Part shown: positions 6,647 to 15,626 of the stretch, in pieces
Layout of the letters: each line of letters begins with the position of its first letter
Numbering within the stretch: the first letter of the stretch is position 1
Source of the DNA: Planctomycetota bacterium
Lineage (GTDB): Bacteria; Planctomycetota; Phycisphaerae; Sedimentisphaerales; Anaerobacaceae
Assembly: GCA_020351025.1 (NCBI GenBank)
Contig: CP070728.1
Coordinates: 718,402-763,490, forward strand
Direction: 5' to 3'
DNA length: 45,089 nt
The notes under the pieces: model-generated
Databases searched by the model: none
What the model saw: only the letters and a program-made list of their open reading frames with translations
Told to the model about the DNA's origin: nothing
Program-made: the position numbers and the translations under genes

Positions 6647-9643
6647 TCAATAAATCCCATCCTGCCCATTTTCTCTAATCTCCCTCACCAGCCTTAATCC
6701 AAGGTGCTCGTGTCGAAAAGCTGGGGGATAGTTTGTTTTTAAGTCATATAGGTTTGTATTTTCGTCTCGCCAACTCCTGCCAAAGCATATATATGGACTG
6801 CCTGGTATCGGTTTAACTTGTGAGTCATAGTATATTTGATTTGCTGTCCATTCCCAGACATTTCCTATCAAATCATAAAATCCCCCGGCGATAGGATGCA
6901 ACTCGCCGGCAGCATGCGTCATTCCTTCTGCATTATATTTCAGCCATGCATGTTTATTAATATCATCCTGCTCGCTTGTGTACATTGTATATAGGTTGAC
7001 TAAATGCAAATACTCTTTTTCAGTAGGCAGCCTGTATAAGTTAACATCCTCAATCCTGTTTAAGCGATTTATAAAATCCTCCACCATATAGTAAGAAACA
7101 TTTTCTACGGGCCGGCTGTCATCCCGAAACTTGCTTGGATTATAACCCATTACTTCCATCCACTGCTTCTGCGTTACCTCAAACATGCCCATCAAAAAAT
7201 CATAGCCTTGCCCTGATACCTTTTTGAATTGTATGCCAATAGGATTTACGTAATTTGCTTGTTCTAAAGGAACTGTGACTTTCTTAGAAGCTGCCACCAA
7301 TTGCGGATTTTTATCATAAACCGAGTATTTAACTTCTTCCCGTAAGTAGTCATATTCAAGCAGGTACTTGGGTTCTTTATTATCTATAAAACGGTTAAAT
7401 AATCCGTCAATACAAGTCTCATGATACCACGCAAACGGTTCTATTTCTGGGGGACGGTCGATTATCTTGAAAGAAAAATCCGGCTCTTTTTTGCGCTCTT
7501 TGACAAATTCTCCAACTGAATCAAAATAATTTTTCAAAGGTGCCGTTTCTTCTTGTATTTTTACGTTGATTTGATGTGTCTTGAAAGCGTGATTAACTAT
7601 TAAAAAAACCAGGATTGTAAAAAGCGAGAAACCCAACTTGTTCTGTTGTCTCATTTTATCGAAATCAAAAAATGAATAGATGATAAATATAACCAAAGCG
7701 CACACGCAGTAGGAATAGTGACCTGCAATATAGCCTAATCTCACCAAAATGTTTATGTACCAGGCACGGCCAAAACATATAATTATTAAAACAGAAAAAA
7801 TTAAGAAGATTGAAAAAATAGCTTCTTTGGGTATCTGCCTGAATATTCTCCCGCGCATTAAAATACAAAAGAAGATTAATGCAATTAGCAGCGCAATACC
7901 AACAAGAAAAACGTTGACATACACTTTATCACTACATTTTATTCCGGTAAAAAAAGGGAAGAATATTCCAGATAGCAACATCATTACAACTCTTACCAAA
8001 TTGATAAAAGGCTTCCATAAAGCAACCATACTTGACTGGCCGGTCATTTGGAAATTGGGATACACAAAATATAGATGAACGGAAAAGAATATCCCCCATA
8101 GGAACATCGGTAGCAGAATTATAAACCAACTGCACCTGTCCTTCAATCTAACCGCTGTTTCGCAGCGCTCCCTGAAGATAACCCAGTACGCAATAAAGAA
8201 ACAAATGGGCATGAGAAATACAACTTCTGTCGTGAGAAGATTCAGCGAAAGGAGTAACCCCGTTAACACAAAACCTTTTAGAGCAGATATTTGATTTTGT
8301 ATGGTTTTGCAGAGTGTAATAACTGCTAAAATAGTAAATATAGCTGTCGTTATGTATGCGCCAGTATGTGGCCATATTACAGGGTCCGAATTTACAATTA
8401 AAACGGAAAACAATAATGCAAAAACAGCAGATATCCGTCGATGGCTACCTTGCCACATAAACCACCATAAACAAAATGTGGCAAGAATATGCTTTATAAA
8501 CGTTATAATATGAAACCCCACATAATTGGTATCAAAAACGACACGGTTTAAAGCTACCATGCTTTGAGAAAAAGGGCGGAACATCAAACGGTCATAGGGT
8601 AACCTTAGTTGCCAGTCGATATGATTAATAAAAAACCAGAGATTAGGTAATTCATCTTTAGATGTAAAAAAAAGAAACCAGTCATCATGACGAAAAAGAT
8701 GAAAAAAACTCGGCCAGTAGACCCAAAGATTGACAATAATTATCAAAACAGAAAAAACCACACCCACTGGGATATTAAATTTTTTCTGGGCAAACAAAAA
8801 ATCCACTAATTTCCTAAAGAAAACAAGGTTTTTCTTTAATATTTGATATAACCGAATAGCTAATAAAGGAGCTAAAACAATAAAGACAAATTCCCAGAAA
8901 AAATCAGGCGTAAGCACCGCTCTATAACCTGAATTGGCGCTTATCCATCCGACCACAAAAAACAACAGGAAAAGGAATAATAGTGACAGTAAGTACCTCT
9001 GGCAATAAAGAGAAAGCCTGTCTTTACTTAAAAAAAAGTTCCTACCAAGAAAATAAGCTATTATCCATGACAATAAAATTAAAATGTTAGTAAAAGGTGT
9101 GATTCTAAGGAAGGCCTTACCTGTTGGTAGATATACTGAATCGGGAAATAAAATATAGGCAATATCGACTATCCGTTTTCTATAATTCGTAAATCTAATC
9201 TTTACATCCGAGGCCAAATCCTTCGAAAAGATTATATCTACGCTGTTTACCCCCTCCCTGACTCTTTCTTTGGGAAGGCGTATATAACTCGTTTCGACAT
9301 ATCTTCTTTCGCGCCTGTAATGAAATATATTGGCAGTAAACTTAATCCCGTTAAAAAAAATCTCCCTCTGTATATTTTTGCCTATTTTATGTGTTATCTG
9401 TAAAAGATAAGCATCTTTAGGAAGTTCAAAATTTACTCTTATCCTATTCCCCTTTAGGTAAAACGTGCGTTTGATTTTTTCAAATTTTTCGTGCGGGCTG
9501 CTGATAACCGCAAAGCTGTATAGAGAAGTTAAGCAAATCCCGACAAAAATTAACCCTGTAATGATAAAAAACCTGTTTTTCATTTTAATGATGAGGTTAT
9601 ACTGAAGATGAGGATTACCTTTGCCATTAAAGTATAAAAACAT
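6647..9643 (-). CDS. GT-C-like polytopic membrane protein with a C-terminal FGE-sulfatase (SUMF1-like) domain
   Basis: The 998-residue protein starts with a signal-anchor helix, then an extracytoplasmic domain (about 35-165). A large block of hydrophobic helices follows (about 180-680), containing RHDDWFLFF and RPFSQSMVALNR, which resemble the first-loop acidic motif and following helix of GT-C glycosyltransferases (PMT/ArnT-like). From about residue 799 it becomes an FGE/SUMF1-like domain: FEVTQKQWMEVMGYNPSK, PVENVSY, YRLPTEKEY, FYDLIGNVWEWT and a terminal HLGLRLVRE. The copper-binding Cys pair of true sulfatase-activating FGEs is not visible, so the domain may only bind ligand. An internal ATG at 9583 begins right at the signal anchor and may be the true start. 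Neither start has a clear ribosome binding site. Confidence 0.8.
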   Translation of the reverse strand: MFLYFNGKGNPHLQYNLIIKMKNRFFIITGLIFVGICLTSLYSFAVISSPHEKFEKIKRTFYLKGNRIRVNFELPKDAYLLQITHKIGKNIQREIFFNGIKFTANIFHYRRERRYVETSYIRLPKERVREGVNSVDIIFSKDLASDVKIRFTNYRKRIVDIAYILFPDSVYLPTGKAFLRITPFTNILILLSWIIAYFLGRNFFLSKDRLSLYCQRYLLSLLFLFLLFFVVGWISANSGYRAVLTPDFFWEFVFIVLAPLLAIRLYQILKKNLVFFRKLVDFLFAQKKFNIPVGVVFSVLIIIVNLWVYWPSFFHLFRHDDWFLFFTSKDELPNLWFFINHIDWQLRLPYDRLMFRPFSQSMVALNRVVFDTNYVGFHIITFIKHILATFCLWWFMWQGSHRRISAVFALLFSVLIVNSDPVIWPHTGAYITTAIFTILAVITLCKTIQNQISALKGFVLTGLLLSLNLLTTEVVFLMPICFFIAYWVIFRERCETAVRLKDRCSWFIILLPMFLWGIFFSVHLYFVYPNFQMTGQSSMVALWKPFINLVRVVMMLLSGIFFPFFTGIKCSDKVYVNVFLVGIALLIALIFFCILMRGRIFRQIPKEAIFSIFLIFSVLIIICFGRAWYINILVRLGYIAGHYSYCVCALVIFIIYSFFDFDKMRQQNKLGFSLFTILVFLIVNHAFKTHQINVKIQEETAPLKNYFDSVGEFVKERKKEPDFSFKIIDRPPEIEPFAWYHETCIDGLFNRFIDNKEPKYLLEYDYLREEVKYSVYDKNPQLVAASKKVTVPLEQANYVNPIGIQFKKVSGQGYDFLMGMFEVTQKQWMEVMGYNPSKFRDDSRPVENVSYYMVEDFINRLNRIEDVNLYRLPTEKEYLHLVNLYTMYTSEQDDINKHAWLKYNAEGMTHAAGELHPIAGGFYDLIGNVWEWTANQIYYDSQVKPIPGSPYICFGRSWRDENTNLYDLKTNYPPAFRHEHLGLRLVREIRENGQDGIY

Positions 9644-9664
9644 AATATCAGTTCATTATTTCCC

Positions 9665-10369
9665 TTAGCTCCACCAAAATTTTTCTCTAATCAACTGAAA
9701 AAGGTATGCTGCTCCCCATCGAAACGCCTTTAATTTCGCTTCCCCCCCGATCCTTGCCGGTTCATCCCCCGGAATCTCAGCAATTTTTAATCCTCTCTTG
9801 GCGGCTCGGATAGATAATATAATCTCCCACGATATTCCCGTACGTAACAATCTCTCAGGTGTTGAATAAGTAATTTCCTTGTCCATATCCAGCTCTTTGA
9901 TAAGACTCTTTTTGTATATGCGATAGATATTCATAACATCTGTATATTTGGCGCTGTATAAAAGATTAACAAGGGTGGTAAACATCCAGTTGCCGAACGC
10001 CGTTACCAGATTATCATCGTAGCTTTTTGCCCCTTCTCTATAACGGGAGGCAATTACCATATCGTACCCTTCCTTCATCTTTGCAACTAATGAGGGAATC
10101 AATTCGGGAATGCAATTGCCGTCGGGACTGAAGGTAATAACTGTGTCGCTCTCAATTTCATCAACTGCCTTTAGCATCGTGCTGCGCAACCCTTCGCCAT
10201 TCTCCGAGAACAAAACGTAATTATTCTTTTTCACATATTCAGATGTTCCATCTGTAGAATTTCCATCGATAAAAACAATTTCGTCCACCCACCCATCTTT
10301 AATTCTTGGCATGATTGATTCTACACCGTCAATTTCATTAAGTGTTGGAATTAATAATGCTACTTTCAT
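9665..10369 (-). CDS. GT2 glycosyltransferase, dolichyl-phosphate-mannose-synthase-like
   Basis: The 234-residue protein begins KVALLIPTLNEIDGVESIM and continues with EIVFIDGNSTDGTSEYV and FSPDGNCIPEL. These are the donor-binding motifs of the GT2 branch that moves a sugar to polyprenyl phosphate (DPM1/ArnC-like). No C-terminal membrane helices are present, so it would be a short, peripheral form. The gene ends 22 bases before the large GT-C/FGE gene. Polyprenyl-phosphate sugars are the donors used by GT-C enzymes, so a donor-maker next to a GT-C acceptor enzyme makes sense. GAGGACAAGTA precedes the ATG and gives a usable ribosome binding site. Confidence 0.85.
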   Translation of the reverse strand: MKVALLIPTLNEIDGVESIMPRIKDGWVDEIVFIDGNSTDGTSEYVKKNNYVLFSENGEGLRSTMLKAVDEIESDTVITFSPDGNCIPELIPSLVAKMKEGYDMVIASRYREGAKSYDDNLVTAFGNWMFTTLVNLLYSAKYTDVMNIYRIYKKSLIKELDMDKEITYSTPERLLRTGISWEIILSIRAAKRGLKIAEIPGDEPARIGGEAKLKAFRWGAAYLFQLIREKFWWS

Positions 10370-10426
10370 TACTTGTCCTCAGTTAATAAACAAAAGTCCC
10401 CAAAAATCGTTTGATGGAGTATTTAG

Positions 10427-11851
10427 TTAAAATGCCCTCTCAAAATCATTGCTGGCTACAGCATAATTACCTGAAGAATTAGACCTTCTAACAATGCTGT
10501 ACTCCAGCAGTTTCTTAAGAATGAACTTAATATGGGGCAATCTTAACAACCTTATAATCTTAAAACACACACTTGGCCTAAAATAAAACTTCTTAAACGC
10601 TCTTGTTCGTGCCTCAAGAAGTTGCTCTTTCGACAATCCTTCCGGTATAAATTCAGGTTCTCTATAACTAAACTTAACCCAGTCTGGAACAAACTCCCCC
10701 TTCAGAGTGTCCCATAACTCTGAGCCGGGTAATACATCTAACAACAGAAAATCCGCCTTTATCAAGGCGGTAGTTCTGGAAAAATTTATAGTTTCTTCAA
10801 TCGTCTCCTTTGTTTCTCCAGGAAGCCCAAAAATAAAAGACCCCCCTACATAGATACCGACTTTATCACAGAGTTCTATCGCTTTGCGTATTTGCTCAAT
10901 CGTTTCCGCTTTTTTTGCTTTCTTCAAAATCTTTGGATTTGCAGATTCTATCCCGAGCTCAACATAATAGCATCCGCTTCTTTTCATAAGCCGCAGTAAT
11001 TCTTCATCGATCTTGTCGGCTCTAATACCATCCGGTACACTCCAGCTTATTTTTATCTTATTTTCTATAAGCAATCGGCAGATCTTCTCTATATGATTTC
11101 TTTTGAACGTCAAATTATCATCAAAAAAATGAATTTCACGAACGCCAAAATTATCCATCAAATATTCTATTTCTTGAATAACGTTTTCAGGGCTTCTGTA
11201 CCTCATCCGACAATCATAAAACTTTGGACTTCCACAAAAAGTACAGTTATAAGGACAACCTCTCGTAGTCATAATAATTCCGACCGGATAATCCTTATTG
11301 AAAAAACCATGTGGGGTATTAGGGTAGCTATTAGGATTGAGTGATTCCCAGTCTGGAAAAGGAATGTCGTCAAGATTTTTAACAACCTCTGCTTTCTCTA
11401 TAGAACTGTCGGAACCCTTGAGATTGCTCAGTGAGTAAACACCTTTGATATTATTATTTATCAGATTATTTTCAAGCAGTGCTAACAGTGCAATCTCCGC
11501 CTCACCGCATATTACATAGTCAGCGTTTGAATCTAAAAGGGTTTGATGTGGGAGAAAAGTTGCATGTGGACCGCCGATAATACAGGGAATATTATTCTTC
11601 TTGATTTCTTTTGATAACAGCACAGTCTCATTATAATGGGAAGTGTAACAGCTGATTCCCACCGCATCTGGAGTTTCACTCAGTATTTTCCCTGCCAAAG
11701 CGTTAAAATCTAACTTATTCTTTAAGCCGTCGACTATCGCCGTTTCGATCCCATACCTTCTAAGATGACCCGACAAATACCCAATTCCTAAAGGTGGCAT
11801 CACTACATGATTTAGACTTCTGTGATTTGGTCTAACTAAAACCACTTTCAT
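10427..11851 (-). CDS. B12-binding-domain radical SAM protein (second of four)
   Basis: The 474-residue protein has a B12-type Rossmann domain (VRPNH near 6-10, PPLGIGYLSGHL near 19-30, IIGGPHATFLP near 91-101) and a radical SAM domain with C199, C203 and C206 in RGCPYNCTFC. ELGIES near 285-290 and FGLPGET near 345 are typical. No DxHxxG cobalamin-coordinating motif is seen. The closest look-alikes are the BchE/HpnP/TsrM-type group with very varied substrates. AAGGAAG lies 10-16 bases upstream of the ATG. A 57-base gap separates it from the GT2 gene, so it probably belongs to the same transcript. It is clearly less similar to its two upstream neighbours than they are to each other. Confidence 0.87.
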   Translation of the reverse strand: MKVVLVRPNHRSLNHVVMPPLGIGYLSGHLRRYGIETAIVDGLKNKLDFNALAGKILSETPDAVGISCYTSHYNETVLLSKEIKKNNIPCIIGGPHATFLPHQTLLDSNADYVICGEAEIALLALLENNLINNNIKGVYSLSNLKGSDSSIEKAEVVKNLDDIPFPDWESLNPNSYPNTPHGFFNKDYPVGIIMTTRGCPYNCTFCGSPKFYDCRMRYRSPENVIQEIEYLMDNFGVREIHFFDDNLTFKRNHIEKICRLLIENKIKISWSVPDGIRADKIDEELLRLMKRSGCYYVELGIESANPKILKKAKKAETIEQIRKAIELCDKVGIYVGGSFIFGLPGETKETIEETINFSRTTALIKADFLLLDVLPGSELWDTLKGEFVPDWVKFSYREPEFIPEGLSKEQLLEARTRAFKKFYFRPSVCFKIIRLLRLPHIKFILKKLLEYSIVRRSNSSGNYAVASNDFERAF

Positions 11852-11933
11852 ATGTCTTCAACTTCCTTAGTGACGCATACATCAATTAGGCTTTAATGTT
11901 GGCAATGCTGCTTTTTCAAAAATATGATCATCT

Positions 11934-13373
11934 CTAATCGCCTAATAACCGCCTTCTCAATTTACGCTTAAGCATATCTCTTATATGCTGAAGTGTCTCT
12001 TGCCCGAATTTATCTAAAACCATATTCTGGTATCGTTCGCTGCCGTGGTACTCATTGAAAGCATTGTCTCTAAACTGCAAAATCTCGGTATCGCTTAGGT
12101 GTTTGGTCGGCAGCGGCTGGGTCTCGTAACCGTACTGAGAATATCCAAGCCAGGTATCGGGCAGCTTGGTACCGTTAGTCACCGCTTCTTCATAAAGCTT
12201 AGAACCCGGATAGGCCATCGTAACGTAAAAATTTCCGTATTCACAATTTATCTCTTTCGCCATATCCAGTGTCCCTCGCATCGTGTCGAAGTCGTCATCA
12301 GGAAGGCCGAATATGAAATTGCCCCCTGTACATACGCCGGCATCTTGCATCATTCGCGCAGCCTTTAACATCCGGTCATCATCAAACCTGCCTTTACTGA
12401 CCTTATCTCGTATCTTCTTGACACCGGATTCAAAACCTATACCCAGCCAGTTAATGCCTGCCTGCTTCATCTTCTCCAGTTTTTTCTCATTGATTGTATC
12501 AACTCGGGCATATGCCCATATATTCAAATCATACTTTCTCTCTATAATAAGCTCACAAAACTCAATAACGTGTCTTTCATTTAAATCGAACATCTCATCG
12601 ATAATCTTCAGATTCTTAACACCATGCTTGTTCACAAGATAATCTATCTCTTCTGCGACTTTCTTAGGGGCTCTGTACCGTATTTTGTGTTTCCCAAAAA
12701 TTGCATTGATACAGCAGAATGAACAGTTAAATGGACAACCTAAGCTTGTATATATAACCCCGTATGGAGTCCTGTCATTTATATGGCCGAAGCAATGCCA
12801 GTTGTGGGCCCGGTATTTATCCATGGGCAATAAATCCCACGCCGGCATAGGCAAATCGTTTGGGTCAAACAATTCGGCTCGCGGATTGCAAACAAAACGC
12901 TCGTCTTCTTTATACCACAACCCTTTTATATCACTGCAATCAATCCCCGAAAGCAAATCTAACAATGTGGAGAACCCTTCTCCCTCGCAAACCATATCTA
13001 CCGGCTCTTCGGTTAATGTTCTCTCCGGAAGCGCCGATGGATGCAATCCTACGAGTATCGTTGTTATATCAGGTGCTGCTTTTTTAATCTCGTGCAATAT
13101 CGTCCGTGCCCCTACCATATTCATCGTTGACGCCGATGGGTTCGTACCTGATACAACCACCGCTACCAATCGAGCCTGGCTTTCGGTCACTGCCGCTATT
13201 ACGCTCTCCGACTCTATCTCAGAGTCTATTATCCTCACTTCGTAACCTTTTCCCCTGATAAATGCACCAAGTAACGCTGCCCAAAGTGGTGGCTCAAGAC
13301 CGGACAGTGTTTCACTTAACTCCTGGTAAAGTTTCTTCTGAGCGCCGGGTTTTATGATTAGAAGGTCCAGCAT
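11934..13373 (-). CDS. B12-binding-domain radical SAM protein (third; paralogue A of a tandem pair)
   Basis: The 479-residue protein shares its whole layout with the adjacent 13312-14745 gene. Both have MLD-L-L-I-x-PG at the N-terminus, a B12-type domain, a linker with MPAWDLLPMDKYRAHNWH, and the radical SAM motif (C213, C217, C220 in LGCPFNCSFC). Both also share MKQAGINWLGIGFESG and FGLPDDDFDTM. The C-terminus has a basic patch. The start at 13373 lies inside the preceding gene, overlapping it by 62 bases, so translation is likely coupled, although a later start cannot be excluded. C-methylation or another radical modification of a pathway intermediate is inferred from family membership only. 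Confidence 0.87.
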   Translation of the reverse strand: MLDLLIIKPGAQKKLYQELSETLSGLEPPLWAALLGAFIRGKGYEVRIIDSEIESESVIAAVTESQARLVAVVVSGTNPSASTMNMVGARTILHEIKKAAPDITTILVGLHPSALPERTLTEEPVDMVCEGEGFSTLLDLLSGIDCSDIKGLWYKEDERFVCNPRAELFDPNDLPMPAWDLLPMDKYRAHNWHCFGHINDRTPYGVIYTSLGCPFNCSFCCINAIFGKHKIRYRAPKKVAEEIDYLVNKHGVKNLKIIDEMFDLNERHVIEFCELIIERKYDLNIWAYARVDTINEKKLEKMKQAGINWLGIGFESGVKKIRDKVSKGRFDDDRMLKAARMMQDAGVCTGGNFIFGLPDDDFDTMRGTLDMAKEINCEYGNFYVTMAYPGSKLYEEAVTNGTKLPDTWLGYSQYGYETQPLPTKHLSDTEILQFRDNAFNEYHGSERYQNMVLDKFGQETLQHIRDMLKRKLRRRLLGD

Positions 13374-14745
13374 CGGTTATTGCTATCCTCTCGTAATCCC
13401 TGCCTATCTTCCTTTTCAGCATATCCTGTATATATTTTTTCATCCCGAATTTCTTCTCTATCATGTCCTGATATCTTGAACTCGAAAAGAACGTATTAAA
13501 TGCCTTGTCCCTGAATCTCACCACATCTTCACTGCCGACATGCTTTGTAGGAAGAGGCCTCGCATTCGGCGCAAAAAAACCATACTGCTCCCATTTCTCA
13601 GGTAAATCCTTGGCATCAGCTTTATCATACATCTCAGTCCCGGGATAGGGCATCGCTATAAAAAAATTGCTCCACTCGGTATTAAGTTCTAACGCCAAAT
13701 CAATCGTGTCCTGCATCGTATCAAAATCATCATCAGCAAGCCCGAATATATAGTTTGTACCCACATTCATCTCTGCATCATGGGCTATTTTCATTGCTCT
13801 GTGAATTTGCTCTAAGTTTTGTTTTTTAAGTACCGAGTCCAGAATTTTCGTATTGCCCGCCTCGACCCCCATAAAAACCCAGTTGATGCCCGCTTTCTTC
13901 ATCTTCTCCATTAAATATGCGTCCGCCGTGTCCGTCCTCGAAAATGCCCACATATTAAAATCGTATTTCCGCTCAATTAATAAATCGCATATCCTTTCTA
14001 CATGTTTCTTATTCAAGGTGAATGTGTCATCAATAATCTCAATGTGTTTGATGTTGTATTTATTGTAAAGAACATCAAAGTCCTGAATTACACGCTCCGG
14101 ACTCTTCCTCCTGTAAATCCTTTTGCCGTATACCACCGAAACACTGCAAAATTTACATTGAAAAGGACATCCAAGACTTGTGTAAACCAGGGCAAACGAA
14201 TTCTTCTGACCAATACCCCAGCTCTGCCAGTGGTGTGCTCTGTATCTGTCCATGTCAAGCAGGTCCCATGCAGGAAGAGGCAGCTCGTCTATATTCTTCA
14301 TAGGCTCTGCAATCTGTATCGCCTCTTTTCGACCGTCAAGTATCTCTATGATAGGTTTGTACCCCTCCCCTTTAACTACAAAATCCACTTTCGTCTCCGC
14401 CAACGTCGCTTCAGGAATCGCTGAACAGTGGTGCCCCCCAATGATAGTTCTTATATGAGGCGCCCTTTCTTTTAGAAGCCCCAATACTTTATTTGCTGCT
14501 GTCATCTTCGTTGTAAATGCCGTAATACCTGTAAATTTCGGCCTGCGCAGTATAATTTCATCCACGGTCTCGCTGGGTGACAAATCCAGAACCTCGGCAT
14601 CAAGAATCTCAACCGAAAAGTTGTGCTGCCTTATATAAGCAGCCAGCATAGCAATACCTAAAGGTTGTGCTACCGTCGCGTATTCTGAAACCCCGCCAAA
14701 TTGGGAGAGTCGATTACCCGGATTTACCAGCAATATATCTAACAT
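13312..14745 (-). CDS. B12-binding-domain radical SAM protein (fourth; paralogue B of a tandem pair)
   Basis: The 477-residue protein has a B12-type domain (PLGIAMLAAYIRQ near 28-40, IIGGHHCSAIPEATL near 101-115) and a radical SAM domain with C193, C197 and C200 in LGCPFQCKFC. MKKAGINWVFMGVEAGN, FGLADDDFDTMQDT and FRDKAFNTFFSSSRYQDM have direct counterparts in the 11934-13373 gene, so the two arose by tandem duplication. It overlaps the E1 beta gene by 7 bases and its paralogue by 62 bases. That interlocking ties the radical SAM pair to the aminotransferase, condensing enzyme and TPP enzyme. The substrate is unknown. Confidence 0.88.
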   Translation of the reverse strand: MLDILLVNPGNRLSQFGGVSEYATVAQPLGIAMLAAYIRQHNFSVEILDAEVLDLSPSETVDEIILRRPKFTGITAFTTKMTAANKVLGLLKERAPHIRTIIGGHHCSAIPEATLAETKVDFVVKGEGYKPIIEILDGRKEAIQIAEPMKNIDELPLPAWDLLDMDRYRAHHWQSWGIGQKNSFALVYTSLGCPFQCKFCSVSVVYGKRIYRRKSPERVIQDFDVLYNKYNIKHIEIIDDTFTLNKKHVERICDLLIERKYDFNMWAFSRTDTADAYLMEKMKKAGINWVFMGVEAGNTKILDSVLKKQNLEQIHRAMKIAHDAEMNVGTNYIFGLADDDFDTMQDTIDLALELNTEWSNFFIAMPYPGTEMYDKADAKDLPEKWEQYGFFAPNARPLPTKHVGSEDVVRFRDKAFNTFFSSSRYQDMIEKKFGMKKYIQDMLKRKIGRDYERIAITDAGPSNHKTRRSEETLPGVK

Positions 14746-15626
14746 AGTATATTCTTCACCGCTGCAACAATCTTTTCGGCCGATGGCGTCTCGTTACGAG
14801 ACTCGTAACTTACTCCTACCGACCTGTCTTCCAAACCAAATGCTTTCACCGGTTTACCCGTTTCCAACATAAGCTCATATGCTATCGATTGGGCCGCGCC
14901 GCATATCTCAAATGTCGCATCAATTACTAAGCCTGCTCTGCTGTTTGCTAATGAACCAAGCAAATGGTCTTTCTTGAGTGGCTTTAGCCACATAACATGG
15001 GCAACATTACATTTAATACCTTCCAGATTTAATTGCTCTATCGCTGCATCCACGTTAAAGCGGGCCGCTGAAATCGGCATCAGTGTTATATCTGCTTCGT
15101 TATCTGTATTCGAAAACTCCCTCGTACTGCTGAAACTCGTTCTGTGCTCGCTGACAATCATAGGGTCGTCATGGGCCATAAAATCATCCCACCCTTCCTC
15201 GTATTCTTTCGGTGTCATAGGTGAACAGACCCTGAAACCCGGCATATGCATAAATATGCTATGTAAGATACCCGAGTGAACACAGCCTGCGTTCTCCTGC
15301 GCCAGTGCCCTGACAAATATCGGCGTCGGTGTACCCAAAATATCTTTGGATTTTGCAGCATAATTCACCAAGGTACTGTTATTAAGCCATAGAAAATCCT
15401 GAAACCGAATAACTATCATAGGACGCTTGCCAGCTATGGCTGCACCACAAACTATCCCCATGTTAGATACGTCTGACATCGGAAACTCAACTATATTCTT
15501 ACAATTTGGAACTGTATTGTTTACCCACCCAACTGCTGTAATTGCCTGTCCGAACAAAAGTTCGTTATTATCATTTAAATGTCTGCGAGTAATCTCTTTT
15601 ATAGTTTCTGCAACTGTCTTTGCCAT
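14739..15626 (-). CDS. E1 beta subunit-like protein (transketolase C-terminal type) of a TPP-dependent enzyme
   Basis: The product is about 295 residues from ATG 15626, which overlaps the E1 alpha stop by 28 bases. An ORF can be read further upstream, but that part mirrors E1 alpha coding sequence and is unlike the family. It has the E1 beta pattern: NELLFGQAIT at the N-terminus, EFPMSDVSNMGIVCGAAIAGKRPMIVIRF (given here as the region around residues 50-80), and a C-terminal transketolase domain with ADITLMPISAA and VIDATFEICGAAQSIAYEL. It pairs with the preceding gene to form the alpha-beta heterotetramer that holds TPP. No E2 or E3 genes are nearby, so a normal 2-oxo acid dehydrogenase complex is unlikely. 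Decarboxylation or carboligation of a 2-oxo acid is the inference. Confidence 0.85.
   Translation of the reverse strand: MAKTVAETIKEITRRHLNDNNELLFGQAITAVGWVNNTVPNCKNIVEFPMSDVSNMGIVCGAAIAGKRPMIVIRFQDFLWLNNSTLVNYAAKSKDILGTPTPIFVRALAQENAGCVHSGILHSIFMHMPGFRVCSPMTPKEYEEGWDDFMAHDDPMIVSEHRTSFSSTREFSNTDNEADITLMPISAARFNVDAAIEQLNLEGIKCNVAHVMWLKPLKKDHLLGSLANSRAGLVIDATFEICGAAQSIAYELMLETGKPVKAFGLEDRSVGVSYESRNETPSAEKIVAAVKNILC

Noticed and set aside
6647-7250. FGE-like domain as the variable protein of a diversity-generating retroelement
   Set aside because: The C-type-lectin fold would fit, but there is no reverse transcriptase and no template repeat in the window.
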